Assembly: GCA_016987375.1 (NCBI GenBank)
Contig: PJRA01000048.1
Location: forward strand, 76,900-100,923
Reading direction: 5' to 3'
DNA length: 24,024 nt
Source: Brachionus koreanus
Lineage: Eukaryota > Rotifera > Eurotatoria > Ploima > Brachionidae
The notes below the pieces were generated by a model. That model was not told the DNA's origin and did not search any database. It saw nothing but the letters and a program-made list of their open reading frames with translations. Positions 10,979 through 20,775 of the stretch are shown here, piece by piece. The translations under genes were made by a program, and so were the position numbers. Within the stretch, counting starts at the first letter, position 1; every line of letters starts with the position of its first letter.

Positions 10979-12513
10979 CTAATGAGGAAAAAATTAAAGT
11001 AAATTAAATTATAGTCCTTATTTAAATAAAAATGGAAATTGCATGAAATTTAAGATTTTGAATACTTGACTTAATTAATTTAATCGATTAATTTTATATT
11101 TCTATAAATCGATTTTCCTCTAAATGTTAATAAAAAAGATCAGACAGAAAATAAAATCAATTATTTTCAGTTTGTAACAGGTGCTGAGTTTTTCTAATTT
11201 ATTATTTACGTGTTGTAAAATAATCAATAATAAAAGCGGCAAACATTGCTTAAAAGTTATATTTCTCATTGGATATTATTGTTCTTTGAAAATTCTATCT
11301 GAACAGCGAAGTGACAATAATTTGTATAAAGAAATTTTTTTTTCTTAAGTATAAATTGCATGATTGAATCTAATTTCAACTTTATAAAGAATCTCATAAA
11401 TTTTGTAAAATAATTTTAAAATCAAATCTTAAAATATTGATACCTATTAGAGCTCTTCTTATTCTTTTTTTTTTTTTAAAAAGTCATTCATTTCCTTTTA
11501 AATTTCATTTAAATAAATAGATTCCCTGATATTAGTTGATTTTTTAGCAAATTATTACACGGCACGAATGCAAATAACACCAGAATTACTAAATTACTGA
11601 AACATAAAAACTCGGATGCTATTCAATAAAGCAATTCCCCAGGTAGAAATTTAATAAATCCAATTTAATTTTGGATTTTGACAACAGTTGATAACATTTT
11701 ATTTTGTTTATTCGATTTACAAATCTGTTATTAAAAATCTAATGGAACAAAATTTATTTTAAGTTCAATTCAAACAAAAAAAAATTGATTAAATTTTCAT
11801 TCCTAATAATTTAGAAGAATCAAAGTTTGAAGTGAGAAAAAATTTGAATTTATTTGCAAAAATAAAGAAAATAAGGTTATATTTAGGATAAGTTTGAATT
11901 TTTACTCCTATTAAATATAATGAAAAATAGAAAAAAAATTAAAATCAAAAATTAGATAAAAGATTATATTAATACGAAATTTTAAAATTCTATATATATA
12001 AAAAATGTAAAATTTTTTTTTTAATTTAAATAATCGGAAATGAAAGGAATATGATTTGAAATAAATTTTAATTTGCGGATATTTTTTGATTTATTAGCAT
12101 GCCTCTTCAATATTCAATTAGGAATATTTTTCAATTACATCATAAAAAAATTTTTGTTTCCTTAATTTTCTTTTCCATGAAAAAGGATTCTTGTCATTGA
12201 GTTGAATTAAAAATTAAGATTAATTAGAAGAATTAAATTTCAGTTTATTTTGAAAGATATTGATTAAATTTTATATAGGAGAATGAGCTTTTTATAAGAC
12301 CCATTTTTTTTTTAAATATTCCGTTCATTTGTAAATTAAGACTTGATATTGTTTATTTATTAAATTAAGTAAAAAATTACTGTATTGAAATAAAACATGA
12401 GCTTCACAAATTTAAATTAAATTTTAAATTTTCTTATTTAGATCAATTATTTAAAGGTTAATGGGCACTCAAATTTAATATTTCATTATTAAAATAAATT
12501 AAATTGAGATTTT
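10979..12513. other. Intergenic region between the vWA gene and the ANK/ARM-like gene
   Basis: Very AT-rich. It should hold the promoter and any 5' exon of the ANK/ARM-like gene; no reliable TATA or initiator could be picked out. It contains only the weak signal-peptide-like ORF at 11269-11120. Confidence 0.5.
11120..11269 (-). CDS. Short ORF with signal-peptide-like start
   Basis: A 49-residue ORF from ATG 11269 to TAG 11122-11120 beginning MRNITFKQCLPLLLLIILQH. The hydrophobic core resembles a signal peptide, and a donor-like CAC|gtaaat follows codon 20 (phase 0). No partner exon in phase 0 was found downstream, and the C-terminal half is itself hydrophobic. It may be the first exon of an undetected small gene or chance. 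Confidence 0.2.
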   Translation of the reverse strand: MRNITFKQCLPLLLLIILQHVNNKLEKLSTCYKLKIIDFIFCLIFFINI

Positions 12514-12519
12514 TTTATT
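12514..12519 (-). terminator. Poly(A) signal of the vWA gene
   Basis: AATAAA on the minus strand, 32 bases downstream of the TGA stop. The position fits cleavage shortly after the coding region, but the motif is common by chance in such AT-rich DNA. Confidence 0.4.
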
Positions 12520-12551
12520 TTAAATTTCTCTCTAATCATCAAATTCGTTAT

Positions 12552-13553
12552 TCATTTAAAAAAATTCATATAATATTTGTTCAAGGAGTATTTTGAGGCC
12601 ACAATTTCAAATTTGTTGAAAGATTTAATGCCTTTGATTGTAAAATAAAGATTGTGAACTCCATGTGGTATCAAAAAACGAAATTTTTCTTCTAGTTTTT
12701 CACTTTTTGTGTTCACTTGAAAATGCGGATTAAAAAAGTTAAGATGAAATTTACTTGAAAATGAGTAAAAATAAACACATAATCCGTATATAGTTGTCAA
12801 ATGTACATCCAATATTTCAATTTTTGACTTATTAGAATTAACGATGCTTATTTTCAAATATTTTTTTTCTTCGTTTTCCAAAATTAATTTAGCTCTTGTA
12901 TCTATTGGAAGTAGAGTGCACGTAAAACAAGCTATGTAATGAGATATTTCTCGCATTTTATCAATGGTAATAAAAAAATCTGGACATGAAGCTAACAATT
13001 CTAGTATTCTTTTATTTATTATTTTTCCGATGCCAACAGTTATTATTTTGCATATTTGTTTAAGAATGTTAAGTTCTTTACTTAACGATCTTAAATCAGC
13101 ACTTTGGCCATCAGTCAAAAAAAAAACAAGTCGATTAACTAATAGATTTTCATCTCTAATCTCATTTTTAATAGTGAATATTGCTTTTTGAACAACTTTT
13201 TTCATATTCTTAAAGTTACCTGATTGTACAATCGATTCAACACGGTTGATCATTTCTTGCTTAGATTCGTTGGAATTCAAACTTAGTACGCTATGAATTG
13301 AATGTGAAAAAATAACTAGGCCAAAACGAATTGAGTTAGAACCAATATCACTTTCTTTAATAAAATTTGCTATCTTCAATAAAGCAGAATCAAATTCATT
13401 TTCTTCAATATCAGTTGTTGTGTCTAATAAAAATAAAACATCATAGGATTTAGAACATTTTGTTGAGCCAAACTCGGAATAGTTAATAATTGTGTGATCA
13501 CAATCACATTGACATATGGTCAAGATACTTAATAAAACAATAAACTTTCGCAT
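12552..13553 (-). CDS. Secreted von Willebrand factor A-domain protein with degenerate metal site
   Basis: A single-exon ORF of 333 residues from ATG 13553 to TGA 12554-12552. The first 17 or so residues (MRKFIVLLSILTICQC) form a typical signal peptide, so the product should be extracellular. Residues about 36-210 match a vWA fold: strand YDVLFLLD, the RFGLVIFS strand, RLVFFLTDGQS, KIITVGIGK. vWA domains of this matrilin/collagen type bind ligands through a metal-ion site, DxSxS-T-D. Here the first part reads DTTTD (residues 44-48), so the last Ser is Asp. The Thr position near residues 112-120 (NFKNMKK) is not recognisable, and the TDG Asp148 is kept. Metal binding is therefore doubtful. The last 120 or so residues look like beta strands without a recognised domain. 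Six Cys follow the signal region. An ATG in another frame lies 22 bases upstream. Confidence 0.82.
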   Translation of the reverse strand: MRKFIVLLSILTICQCDCDHTIINYSEFGSTKCSKSYDVLFLLDTTTDIEENEFDSALLKIANFIKESDIGSNSIRFGLVIFSHSIHSVLSLNSNESKQEMINRVESIVQSGNFKNMKKVVQKAIFTIKNEIRDENLLVNRLVFFLTDGQSADLRSLSKELNILKQICKIITVGIGKIINKRILELLASCPDFFITIDKMREISHYIACFTCTLLPIDTRAKLILENEEKKYLKISIVNSNKSKIEILDVHLTTIYGLCVYFYSFSSKFHLNFFNPHFQVNTKSEKLEEKFRFLIPHGVHNLYFTIKGIKSFNKFEIVASKYSLNKYYMNFFK

Positions 13554-14443
13554 TTTTCCTCACAAATTCCATTTTTCAGTTATTTCTATTCTCAAAAAAA
13601 AAGAGAACTAATACTTTATAGCTCTATTGCATAAAATTGACTTCTTTTACCTAAAGTGTTTTTACAAATATTTTATTAATTCAAATTTTTTAAACTTTTT
13701 TCGAGTAATTGCGAATGGTTTTTTGAAAATTAAACTCCAGATAGCAACCGATCAACTAAAAATTTAAACTTTTTTTTTTTAAATTAAATAAACTTGATAG
13801 ATTTGAAATTAAATGTCTAATGTAAAATTTAATCTTTATTTTCATAAGAAGACTTCGGTGAATATTTTGTTTTTGCTTTAAAAATAAATTAACTATTACC
13901 TTCAATAAGCTTTCTTTTCTGTCTCCTTGCAAATTAATTTTATTTGAATATAAAAAAGATAATGTAAATTAAAGCAAATTGAAATTTAAAGATTAAAATC
14001 TAAATATGTATAATTATATAATTTGAAATTTTGTTGGTGATTATTTTGAAAATAAATATTCAAGATTTAATAAGATCATCACAATTTCAAAAATTATTTG
14101 TTCAATCAACGAAAATTTTCATTTGATTTGCAATTGGCATGATGATTGGCAATTGATAAGCAGAAAAAATTTCTGAAAAGTTCTAAAATTTTTTTTAAAA
14201 AAAATTTGAAAATTGTAATATATTAATTTTTAAAATTCTAAAGCATATGAAATTAAAAAAAAATGAACTATTGTTAAAATTAATATATTTAGAAAATAAA
14301 ATTTTATTTTAGATATTTGGAGATTTTTTAAATTTAATTCTAAGTCTGGCTTTTGATTTAAATTGAAAATCTAAATTTAACCAAATTATGATCACTTTTA
14401 TTTTTGGGAATTTAATTGATTTATTACAAATTATGTATAGATT

Positions 14444-14605
14444 TCAAAAGAAATTATTAAATCCTAGATTTTTAGTACTAAAAATACTACAAGCTAAATG
14501 ACATGAAAAAAAGCAATTTAAACTCGAATCACAGCCAGAGTTGCATTGTTCGCAAACATCAAAACCACTTATAATCTCTGGAGACAAAATTATTAAATAA
14601 AACAT
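14444..14605 (-). CDS. Short cysteine-rich ORF, possible secreted mini-protein or last exon
   Basis: A 53-residue ORF from ATG 14605 to TGA 14446-14444. It starts with a short hydrophobic stretch (MFYLIIL) and contains six Cys in 20 residues, spaced C-x2-C-x3-C-x5-C-x3-C-x3-C. An AATAAA lies 18 bases after the stop (14425-14420). A good acceptor-like site (GTCTCCAG) lies inside the frame before GFDVCEQC, so it might instead be the final exon of a spliced gene. In DNA this AT-rich, such a Cys cluster is unusual. I do not recognise the family; the function is unknown. Confidence 0.35.
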   Translation of the reverse strand: MFYLIILSPEIISGFDVCEQCNSGCDSSLNCFFSCHLACSIFSTKNLGFNNFF

Positions 14606-15009
14606 AGATAAAAATCTAGAAAAAATTAAATATACTTATTCTGATAAAGAAATATTTTTAAAATTCATCGTGGGCTATTTCTCGCAATTCTAAATTGCAA
14701 AATAAAATCTTAACTTAAATACTAAAATTCAAATGAAATGTAAAGAATTTTGTATTTGTATGCGACTAATTTAGAATTTGTTCGACCTATAATCATGTAC
14801 TATTAACTTATAGAAAATAATAAAAAATATGTCCTTTTTTTAGTCAAAAAATAGATACATTTAATTAATTTTATAAATTGGTTTAATTAATTAAATAAAT
14901 AAATAATTTTTGGTAATTTTAAAATTTTTGTAAATAAATAAAAAATTAACGTAAGTTTTTGGTCTTGAGAGCTTCACTTATTCTAATAGATTACTTAGTC
15001 TTGCTTCGG

Positions 15010-15167
15010 TGCAACAAAGCATGTTGCATTTTTTTACCTGAGATAATTTTTAGCATAAAAAAAAAGACAAAAAATAAAACATCAATAAGTTTTAAAATGA
15101 TTTTGATTTATAAAAAAATATTTTTTTTTTATTCTAGGCAAAAATTATGCAACCAAGTATGCTGCAT
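15010..15167. repeat. Pair of 20-base direct repeats, each with internal dyad
   Basis: TGCAACAAAGCATGTTGCAT at 15010-15029 and TGCAACCAAGTATGCTGCAT at 15148-15167 agree at 17 of 20 bases, 138 bases apart. The first can fold as TGCAAC-loop-GTTGCA. The plus strand has an open frame over both, but nothing shows that it is coding. Confidence 0.4.
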
Positions 15168-15638
15168 ATCTTTTCTACTACAATAGAAGTGTGTTTGCAG
15201 TATTTTTTAATGAATTAAATTAGCTTTAATTTCATTTTATCTAAAAAGGAAGTACTTTTATTCAATTTTTATTTGAAGTTTACTTTAAACTCAAAATTTA
15301 ATTTTTTATTTCTTTTATTTTGAATAGTTTTATTTCTCTTTTTGAAAATCAAAATTCAAAAAAACTTTCTTTGTTAACTTCAAAATAAAACTATTTATTT
15401 GATATTAATGACTAAAATTTTATAACTTGTAAGTACCTTTATTCATTAAAAAAAGTCAAAACTTTTGTACAAAATATTTATATATTAAATCATAGTTTTT
15501 TTTCGTTTTTTCATGTATTTTTCAGATACAAGAATACAATTTATCTAAAAAATACAAATAAAAATTTTTTTTTTTTCATATTCATTTTAAAGTTTTAAGA
15601 AAACCCAAAAAGGTTTACTAAACTTTAAATATTTTCTC

Positions 15639-15644
15639 TTTATT
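15639..15644 (-). terminator. CREBRF: Poly(A) signal of CREBRF
   Basis: AATAAA on the minus strand about 50 bases after the stop codon; a plausible cleavage signal, with the usual caution about AT-rich background. Confidence 0.4.
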
Positions 15645-15695
15645 ACAAAAAAAAATGAAAACCAAGTAAATTTAAAATAGCATTTCATTTATACA

Positions 15696-15913
15696 TCAAT
15701 AAAATTGTGCTTCATTGAAAGATGATGACTGTTCAATTTGATATGAATTGGATGCCATCGAGTTTGAATATTGATCGTTGAATTTGTTAAGATCAATTAA
15801 ACTATGTTTTCCTAATTTTCCAGTTAACGCATGTCCACTTGCTGATCGTTGTTTGTCTATAGTCATCATTAATGAATGAACATAGCCATCTGTATTACCA
15901 GCTACCCTTGTTC
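15696..15913 (-). CDS. CREBRF: CREBRF exon 4 (C-terminus)
   Basis: 218 bases from acceptor TTTAAAG|GAAC to TGA 15698-15696. It encodes TRVAGNTDGYVHSLMMTIDK and a polar tail ending NEAQFY. The TRVAGNT segment fits the conserved end of CREBRF proteins. Completing the frame with this exon makes the total length divisible by three. Confidence 0.87.
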
Positions 15914-18717
15914 CTTTAAAAAAAGGCTTTAAATAACGGTCTATTATGGTGTGTTTTTTTGTTTAATTGGAAAAAATTCAAAATATGTTTGGTTGATTGT
16001 CATTTAAAAAAAGCAAAATTAACATTTATTTAAACTTCTACAAAATCAAAAAAACTAATTCTCTTAACCCAAAGTCAAGTTATTTGACACTTTATTCACG
16101 TTGTTTTAATTCAATAAAATTTATGAAAATCTTACAAAGTAATATCTTTTTTAAAGAAAATTTTAAAAACTTCACAAATCAAAAATGATACATTCATTTG
16201 AAAAATCTATTTAAAAAATACGAGAATTTAAAATTATTTTTCAAACGAGTCCAGATGACTCAAAAACTCAACAAAGTCATTTTAGACGTTAACACTATAA
16301 TCACTTAATCCTTATATCTTTTGAATAGATTTTTCAAATTAATATATATTTTTTGATTTATTAAGATTTTAAATTTTTTTTTGAAAAATTTTAGAATTAA
16401 AAATACATGAAAAAATGCTCGGTGCTTCTCAGTGTGAAAGTTTGATCTTTTGATAAAATTTGAAAATAATTAAATTATTTTGACTATTTTGAGATGCGAA
16501 TTTTTTTTCAGATTTAATTAAATCTTTTATTTTCTTGTAAACTTACTAATCTTTTGCTTGATCAATTCATCCATAAGATCTACAATCTTACGGTCTGCTG
16601 GCAGCAAATTTGGTTGTACAAGTTTTTTTCTTATCAAATCTCTAGCTGAATTGATACAATCGATAAATTGTTCTAATTAAAAAAAAAATACATTTTTATT
16701 TTAAATATTAATGAATTTATGAAGAAATTATAAAAATAATCTTTTATTAGTTATCTTACTATGCTCTTCATTTAAACCAAATAGCTTAATCTTATTTGCT
16801 TCGTGTTGAGCCTTTTTTTTCAATCTACAAGCTCGACTTGCTATTTTATTTTTTTCTCTTTTCAGATTAACTCTCTCGCCATCAAAACTAGTGCTTACAT
16901 TCATTCCATTATTTGTGGGAACAAAATTGTTTATTTGATAAGACTTTTGAATAAAATCTTTTATCTGGTTTCCTAAATTATACAACTTTTCGGCATTTGG
17001 CGTAACGTCATTGCCATCACCTTTTCTCAGCTTGTTTAGTGAAGTTCCATTTTTAGAGTTTATTGATTGCAGTTGAAAAACAGGATCATAAAAGTCCCTA
17101 TGCAAATGAGGATCTTTATTTCGTAAGGTCAAAACTTTTTTTGTCTTCGGACCTTTTGATTGAATATTATATTGCCAAAAATAGGCATCGCGGTTTTTTG
17201 ACATCATCAGATCAAAAAGCGATTCTGAATTGACATAAGAACCGGGCGCTGATTGCAGAGCTTTTTTTTTTGAGTCGTTTGAATCAGAATCACTAAAGTC
17301 GGAGTCTTCATCGTCAGATTCTTTTTTGGTTCTTTTGTTTTGCAGTTGTCGCTTAGCTTTTTTATTCAGTAATTTTTTTACTGTTTTATTTACTGGCAGA
17401 CTAGAAGAGACGGATGGCGGTTGCAATGTCGATTGATATGAAGAAGAAAAAGGCTGAAGATGTAAATTTGAAAACAAAGCATCTGGATCGTTATTTAAAA
17501 TGTGTACATCTTTTTTATTTATTTTATCAGATTTAGATCTTTTCATATTTTCTTCTTCATCATCACTTTCTTCATCACTTTCATCCTCACTTTCATCTGT
17601 GTCCTCTTCTTCACTTTCCTCGTCTTCAATTTTAAAATTTAGCAAATCAGTTTGTTGATCAAGAAAAAAGTCATTTAAATTATCATCAAATAGAATTGGT
17701 GATGAGAGTTTTAATTTAGAAAATTTATCATCTTCAATCGGATCGATAAGCTCTGTTTTAACAACAATTTGATCCAAGTTAGTTGATGAAGGTCTTTTGT
17801 TTGGCGGTGTTTCCAAAAGTGGACTATTTGAACGCTTAAAATTCAAGTAATTAGCCGGCAAACTTGACGAATAAATATGCTCTTGAAAATTTATATTGTT
17901 GTTGAAATTGTTAAATTGATAGCTGGAGTCTTGAACTTGATGATTTTGATTTAGAATTAGTTGGGTCAAAACTGGATCAGATCTTTGTGATTCTAAATTT
18001 TGAAATTCAGAATTAGATGGAAGTGAACAAGCCACACTTGTCGCTTGAGAGTTTAGTCCTGCATTCAAAAATTGTAAATCAGAATCTAGTTCTTCTTCAA
18101 TCTTCATTATGTTTCTTTGTTTGTGTGTGTTCAATTGATGATGCAGTTTTCTCAATGTTTTGGGCTGATGCTGAATAAACGAATTGTTATTCAAGTCTAG
18201 ATCAGTTTTGAATAGAAAAGAAGGATTTATTTGGCTGGTACAGTTCTCATCTTCATTCATAGCGTTAACAAAAGACGCAGAAGAGGTCGACGAAGACTGT
18301 GTGTTATCAGAAAGCGTAGTGTTGACCAGCAATGACTCAAGATCAAATTGAATATCGCTTTGAAATTGATAAACTGGCTGGGTTTGATAGGAACATTGAT
18401 ATTGCTGGTTAGGAAGGTATTGTTGAGGTGATAACGAATAGGAGGCTGGTGAAATCGAAGTGTCCATAATGCCAGGATCAAACTGTGTCGAATCTTCTTG
18501 ATTTAGACGTGGCTGCCAATTGATAGAGGAATTGTGCAGGCTGGTTGCATTCACATTTGCCACCATTTGTTGTTGATTACTCCCAATGGGAATTGGATTA
18601 CTCTAAATAAAAAGCTTACTAAGAATTTTTCTAAATAAAGTTTTAAATTCTTACCATTTGTCTTAATTCTGAATTTAAATGAATCTGATTACTTATATTT
18701 GGAGACGATTTGGTCAT
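15696..18717 (-). CDS. CREBRF: CREBRF/REPTOR-type bZIP transcriptional regulator, complete in four exons
   Basis: Exons 18717-18655, 18602-16760, 16672-16547 and 15913-15696 join with GT-AG borders and matching phases (0, 1, 1) into exactly 750 codons including TGA. Order in the protein: Asn/Gln/Ser-rich N-terminus; acidic Glu/Asp/Ser run (about 346-373); a Lys-rich Ser/Asp segment; a conserved block at about 493-574 containing DAYFWQYNIQSKGPK, DPHLH and GDGNDVTPN; basic region at about 603-625 (REKNKIASRACRLKKKAQHE); a short zipper-like helix into exon 3; and a C-terminal tail starting TRVAGNTDGYVHSL. This combination is the signature of CREBRF (Drosophila REPTOR), known as a nuclear stress and nutrient (TORC1) response factor and, in mammals, a negative regulator of CREB3. 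Human CREBRF is 639 residues, so this copy is longer through low-complexity stretches. Function here is inferred by homology. Confidence 0.93.
16130..16360. repeat. Dispersed palindromic repeat in CREBRF intron 3
   Basis: The stretch around 16186-16230 (CATTTGAAAAATCTATTTAA...) reappears inverted at about 16305-16355 (TTTTGAATAGATTTTTCAAA), and as a direct copy at 22370-22500. Between the arms lies GAGTCCAGATGACTC. Such internal inversion plus a second genomic copy suggests a non-autonomous transposon family. Confidence 0.5.
16547..16672 (-). CDS. CREBRF: CREBRF exon 3 (end of zipper helix)
   Basis: 126 bases between TTAATTAG|AAC and ATTA|gtaagt. It encodes the continuation of the bZIP helix (KQFIDCINSARDLIRKKL) and LPADRKIVDLMDELIKQK. 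Phase 1 on both sides matches its neighbours. Too short to appear as a long ORF but clearly coding by homology and phase. Confidence 0.88.
16760..18602 (-). CDS. CREBRF: CREBRF exon 2 (main exon, conserved block and basic region)
   Basis: Starts with AGT after the acceptor at 18604-18603 and ends at CATA|gtaaga (phase 1). It carries the acidic run, the DAYFWQYN block and the whole basic region. The frame reads about ten non-conserved codons past the donor before a stop, confirming that splicing is needed. Confidence 0.9.
18655..18717 (-). CDS. CREBRF: CREBRF exon 1
   Basis: 63 bases, 21 codons, from ATG 18717 to the donor ATG|gtaaga (phase 0). The intron to exon 2 is only 52 bases and ends TTTAG|AGT. 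The start context is TTAGCCATGACC. The AG just 2 bases before the ATG, behind ATTTCTT, looks like a splice or trans-splice acceptor. Confidence 0.75.
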
Positions 18718-18972
18718 GGCTAAGAAATTTTTTCTAAATTTCTTTAGTTTTTGTTTAAATTAGAATATATGTATTCATTATCTATTATTAATGATTGAAA
18801 GGATTAATTTTATGTTTGTGAGTTTGTGCCATGGTCTTTTAATAATAACTCAAAATTTGTTGTGTAAATTATTCATTCGAATTTTTGGTTGATTGACTGA
18901 AATTGAAAAAATAGCTTTTTAAGAAAGGAGAGAGCAAAAAAAAAAAATAGAATGAGCTAAATTGCCTCTTGC

Positions 18973-18980
18973 ATGCAAAT
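18973..18980 (+). promoter_or_regulatory. Octamer-like motif upstream of CREBRF
   Basis: ATGCAAAT inside GCATGCAAATGAG, about 256 bases upstream of the CREBRF start codon, in a small patch richer in G+C than its surroundings. ATGCAAAT is the POU-factor octamer. The match is exact but could be chance. Confidence 0.2.
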
Positions 18981-19217
18981 GAGGAAAAGAGAATTTTTTA
19001 TGAAAATTTATTAAAATTCACAGTAGATTTCTATTTTACCCTTTTTAAAAATACTTTTATGCTTAGTTATTTGATCTTGGAGTACGAACTTTAATTTGAT
19101 TATTATGATAATATATTTTTTGAATTTTCAGTTAAAAATTTTTTTGTATGCATAAAATTTTGATCACGTGAAGAAAAAAAAATTAACCAGACGCAAATTC
19201 TCCTGATTATTTATGTT

Positions 19218-19242
19218 ATAAAATAAAATAAAATAAAATAAT
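19218..19242. repeat. (AAAAT)n microsatellite
   Basis: Four to five tandem AAAAT/ATAAA units in the intergenic region upstream of CREBRF. Confidence 0.85.
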
Positions 19243-19300
19243 TTATTGTCTAGCTTGGGTGTGAAAATATTGAAAATTTTGTCTTTGAAGTTTAAAATAT

Positions 19301-19322
19301 ATAATAATAATAATAATAATAA
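19301..19322. repeat. (ATA)n microsatellite
   Basis: About seven tandem ATA units. Confidence 0.85.
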
Positions 19323-20559
19323 GAATATGAACACTATCGTATTCATAATTTGTCTAATTTTTATTAATCTGTTCCCCTGACTTTTTATTTTTATAATTTT
19401 TATTGATAAATATGTGATAGCTTAATTTTAATTTGAACACATGAAATTCAACTTTATATGATAGAATGATTGATCAGCTTGGCTTTTAAACATCACACAA
19501 AACTAATGAATTATATCCTACTGTCTAAATAACTTTTGTCGTGCAATTAAAAAAAAATCAAGACAGTAATATATTAGAATATCACTCTCACTTTTATTTT
19601 TATTATTACTTAGATAATTTTCTAAGATACTTAACATCTTACATAGTCACACAGATGAATTACATTTTCTGGTCAAAAATCTATTTGTATAGAATTAAAA
19701 AACCAACAAAAGACTTATGATTTCTGTCAAATTAATTGTTTCATTCTAACACCTATTAAACAATAAAAGTTTATATATTTGATAAGCTACCAAAATTATG
19801 AATTAGTTTTAGGATAAAAAATAAACTAAAAATGTATATTTTACATTAAAGATTGAAAGATTTCATGAATTTTACAGGAAAATATATTAAATTATAATAA
19901 TTAAATCACATGCTTTTTACAAATTATATATTAATTATGTTATATAGCAAAATTTTGTCTTGTGTTCAAAGAAAAAACTAAATCTCTATCGCCATTTTTT
20001 AAATTTAAAAAAGATAAAAAAATTACGTAACAAATTTAATTAACATTTATTATGAATGAAGATCTAACAGGCCTTAATTCTTAAATAAGAAAAAAAAATT
20101 TAATTTTAGAATTCATCAGAAATTAATATGATTTAATCTATTTATAAAGGTTTGCAACTTTTACATCTTTTTTTGCATTGATGAATTTTTTCACTTTAAA
20201 ATTTCAAATAAATTTTTTAATAAGTCATTTGGAAGCTTTTAATCAAACAGAACTGATTTTACAACTAATTTTTTTGATAAAACGCAGCAATTTTTAAATA
20301 AAAAAAAATTGGCTAATAAGCCTAGATTACTTTTGCTTTCACAAACAAAAATTAATTTTTAATAATTTGTTAAAAAGTTCTTTTTATTTGACAAAAAAAA
20401 AGAGAATTATTGATTGAAAAATGCTGGCTAGAAAATCACAAAAGCCCTTAAAAATTAAACAGTAAAAAGTAAAATTTAAAGATTTTTGAGCTGTGAGAAA
20501 TAATTAAATAACTGTATTGAGTCGAATACCTTCATTTTCGTTAACTTAATCGATTTTTA

Positions 20560-20775
20560 GAAGGCGTTTAATTGTGTTTTACACTATTAAACGTGACAAA
20601 GAAACTCTGAGGGTTTGTTCTCAGATCTTACGACATCCCTCTGAAGCTAGTAAATTTTAAAAAGCGTTTGATGACTTAAAAATTGAGACAAGGATGCGTA
20701 AGGACTGCATTCTATCTCTAGTGCTTTTTTTGAATGTCATAGACATTGTGATTAGTAAAACCAACCAAGAACATA
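20560..20775 (+). mobile_element. Degenerate non-LTR reverse transcriptase core fragment
   Basis: Plus-strand pieces in shifting frames: AFNCV-like start (FNCV), RDKETLR, SQILRHP, then LRQGC (the conserved RQGC RT motif) and LNVIDIVISKT. The order matches an RT palm region upstream of the FADD box. Several stops and at least two frameshifts make it a relic. It stops at the motif where the 9603-10255 fragment begins. Confidence 0.6.

Larger units (their letters stand above)
13554..15638. other. Intergenic region between CREBRF and the vWA gene
   Basis: AT-rich, holding the cysteine-rich ORF (14605-14444) and the 20-base repeat pair (15010-15167). Otherwise nothing recognised; the promoter of the vWA gene must lie in its left part. 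Confidence 0.5.
18722..20559. other. Region upstream of CREBRF
   Basis: AT-rich DNA with two microsatellites and an octamer motif near the CREBRF start. No gene seen. A long hydrophobic minus-strand frame over the (ATA)n run is a product of the microsatellites. Confidence 0.5.

Noticed and set aside
14959..15186. Plus-strand ORF with repeated Cys-containing motifs
   Set aside because: The apparent motif repeat comes from the 20-base DNA repeat pair. There is no clear start context, splice structure or known domain.
18257..18481. Second minus-strand ORF inside CREBRF exon 2
   Set aside because: Shifted-frame shadow of the confirmed coding frame.
19164..19346. Hydrophobic minus-strand ORF rich in Leu and Ile
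   Set aside because: Produced by translating the (ATA)n and (AAAAT)n microsatellites.
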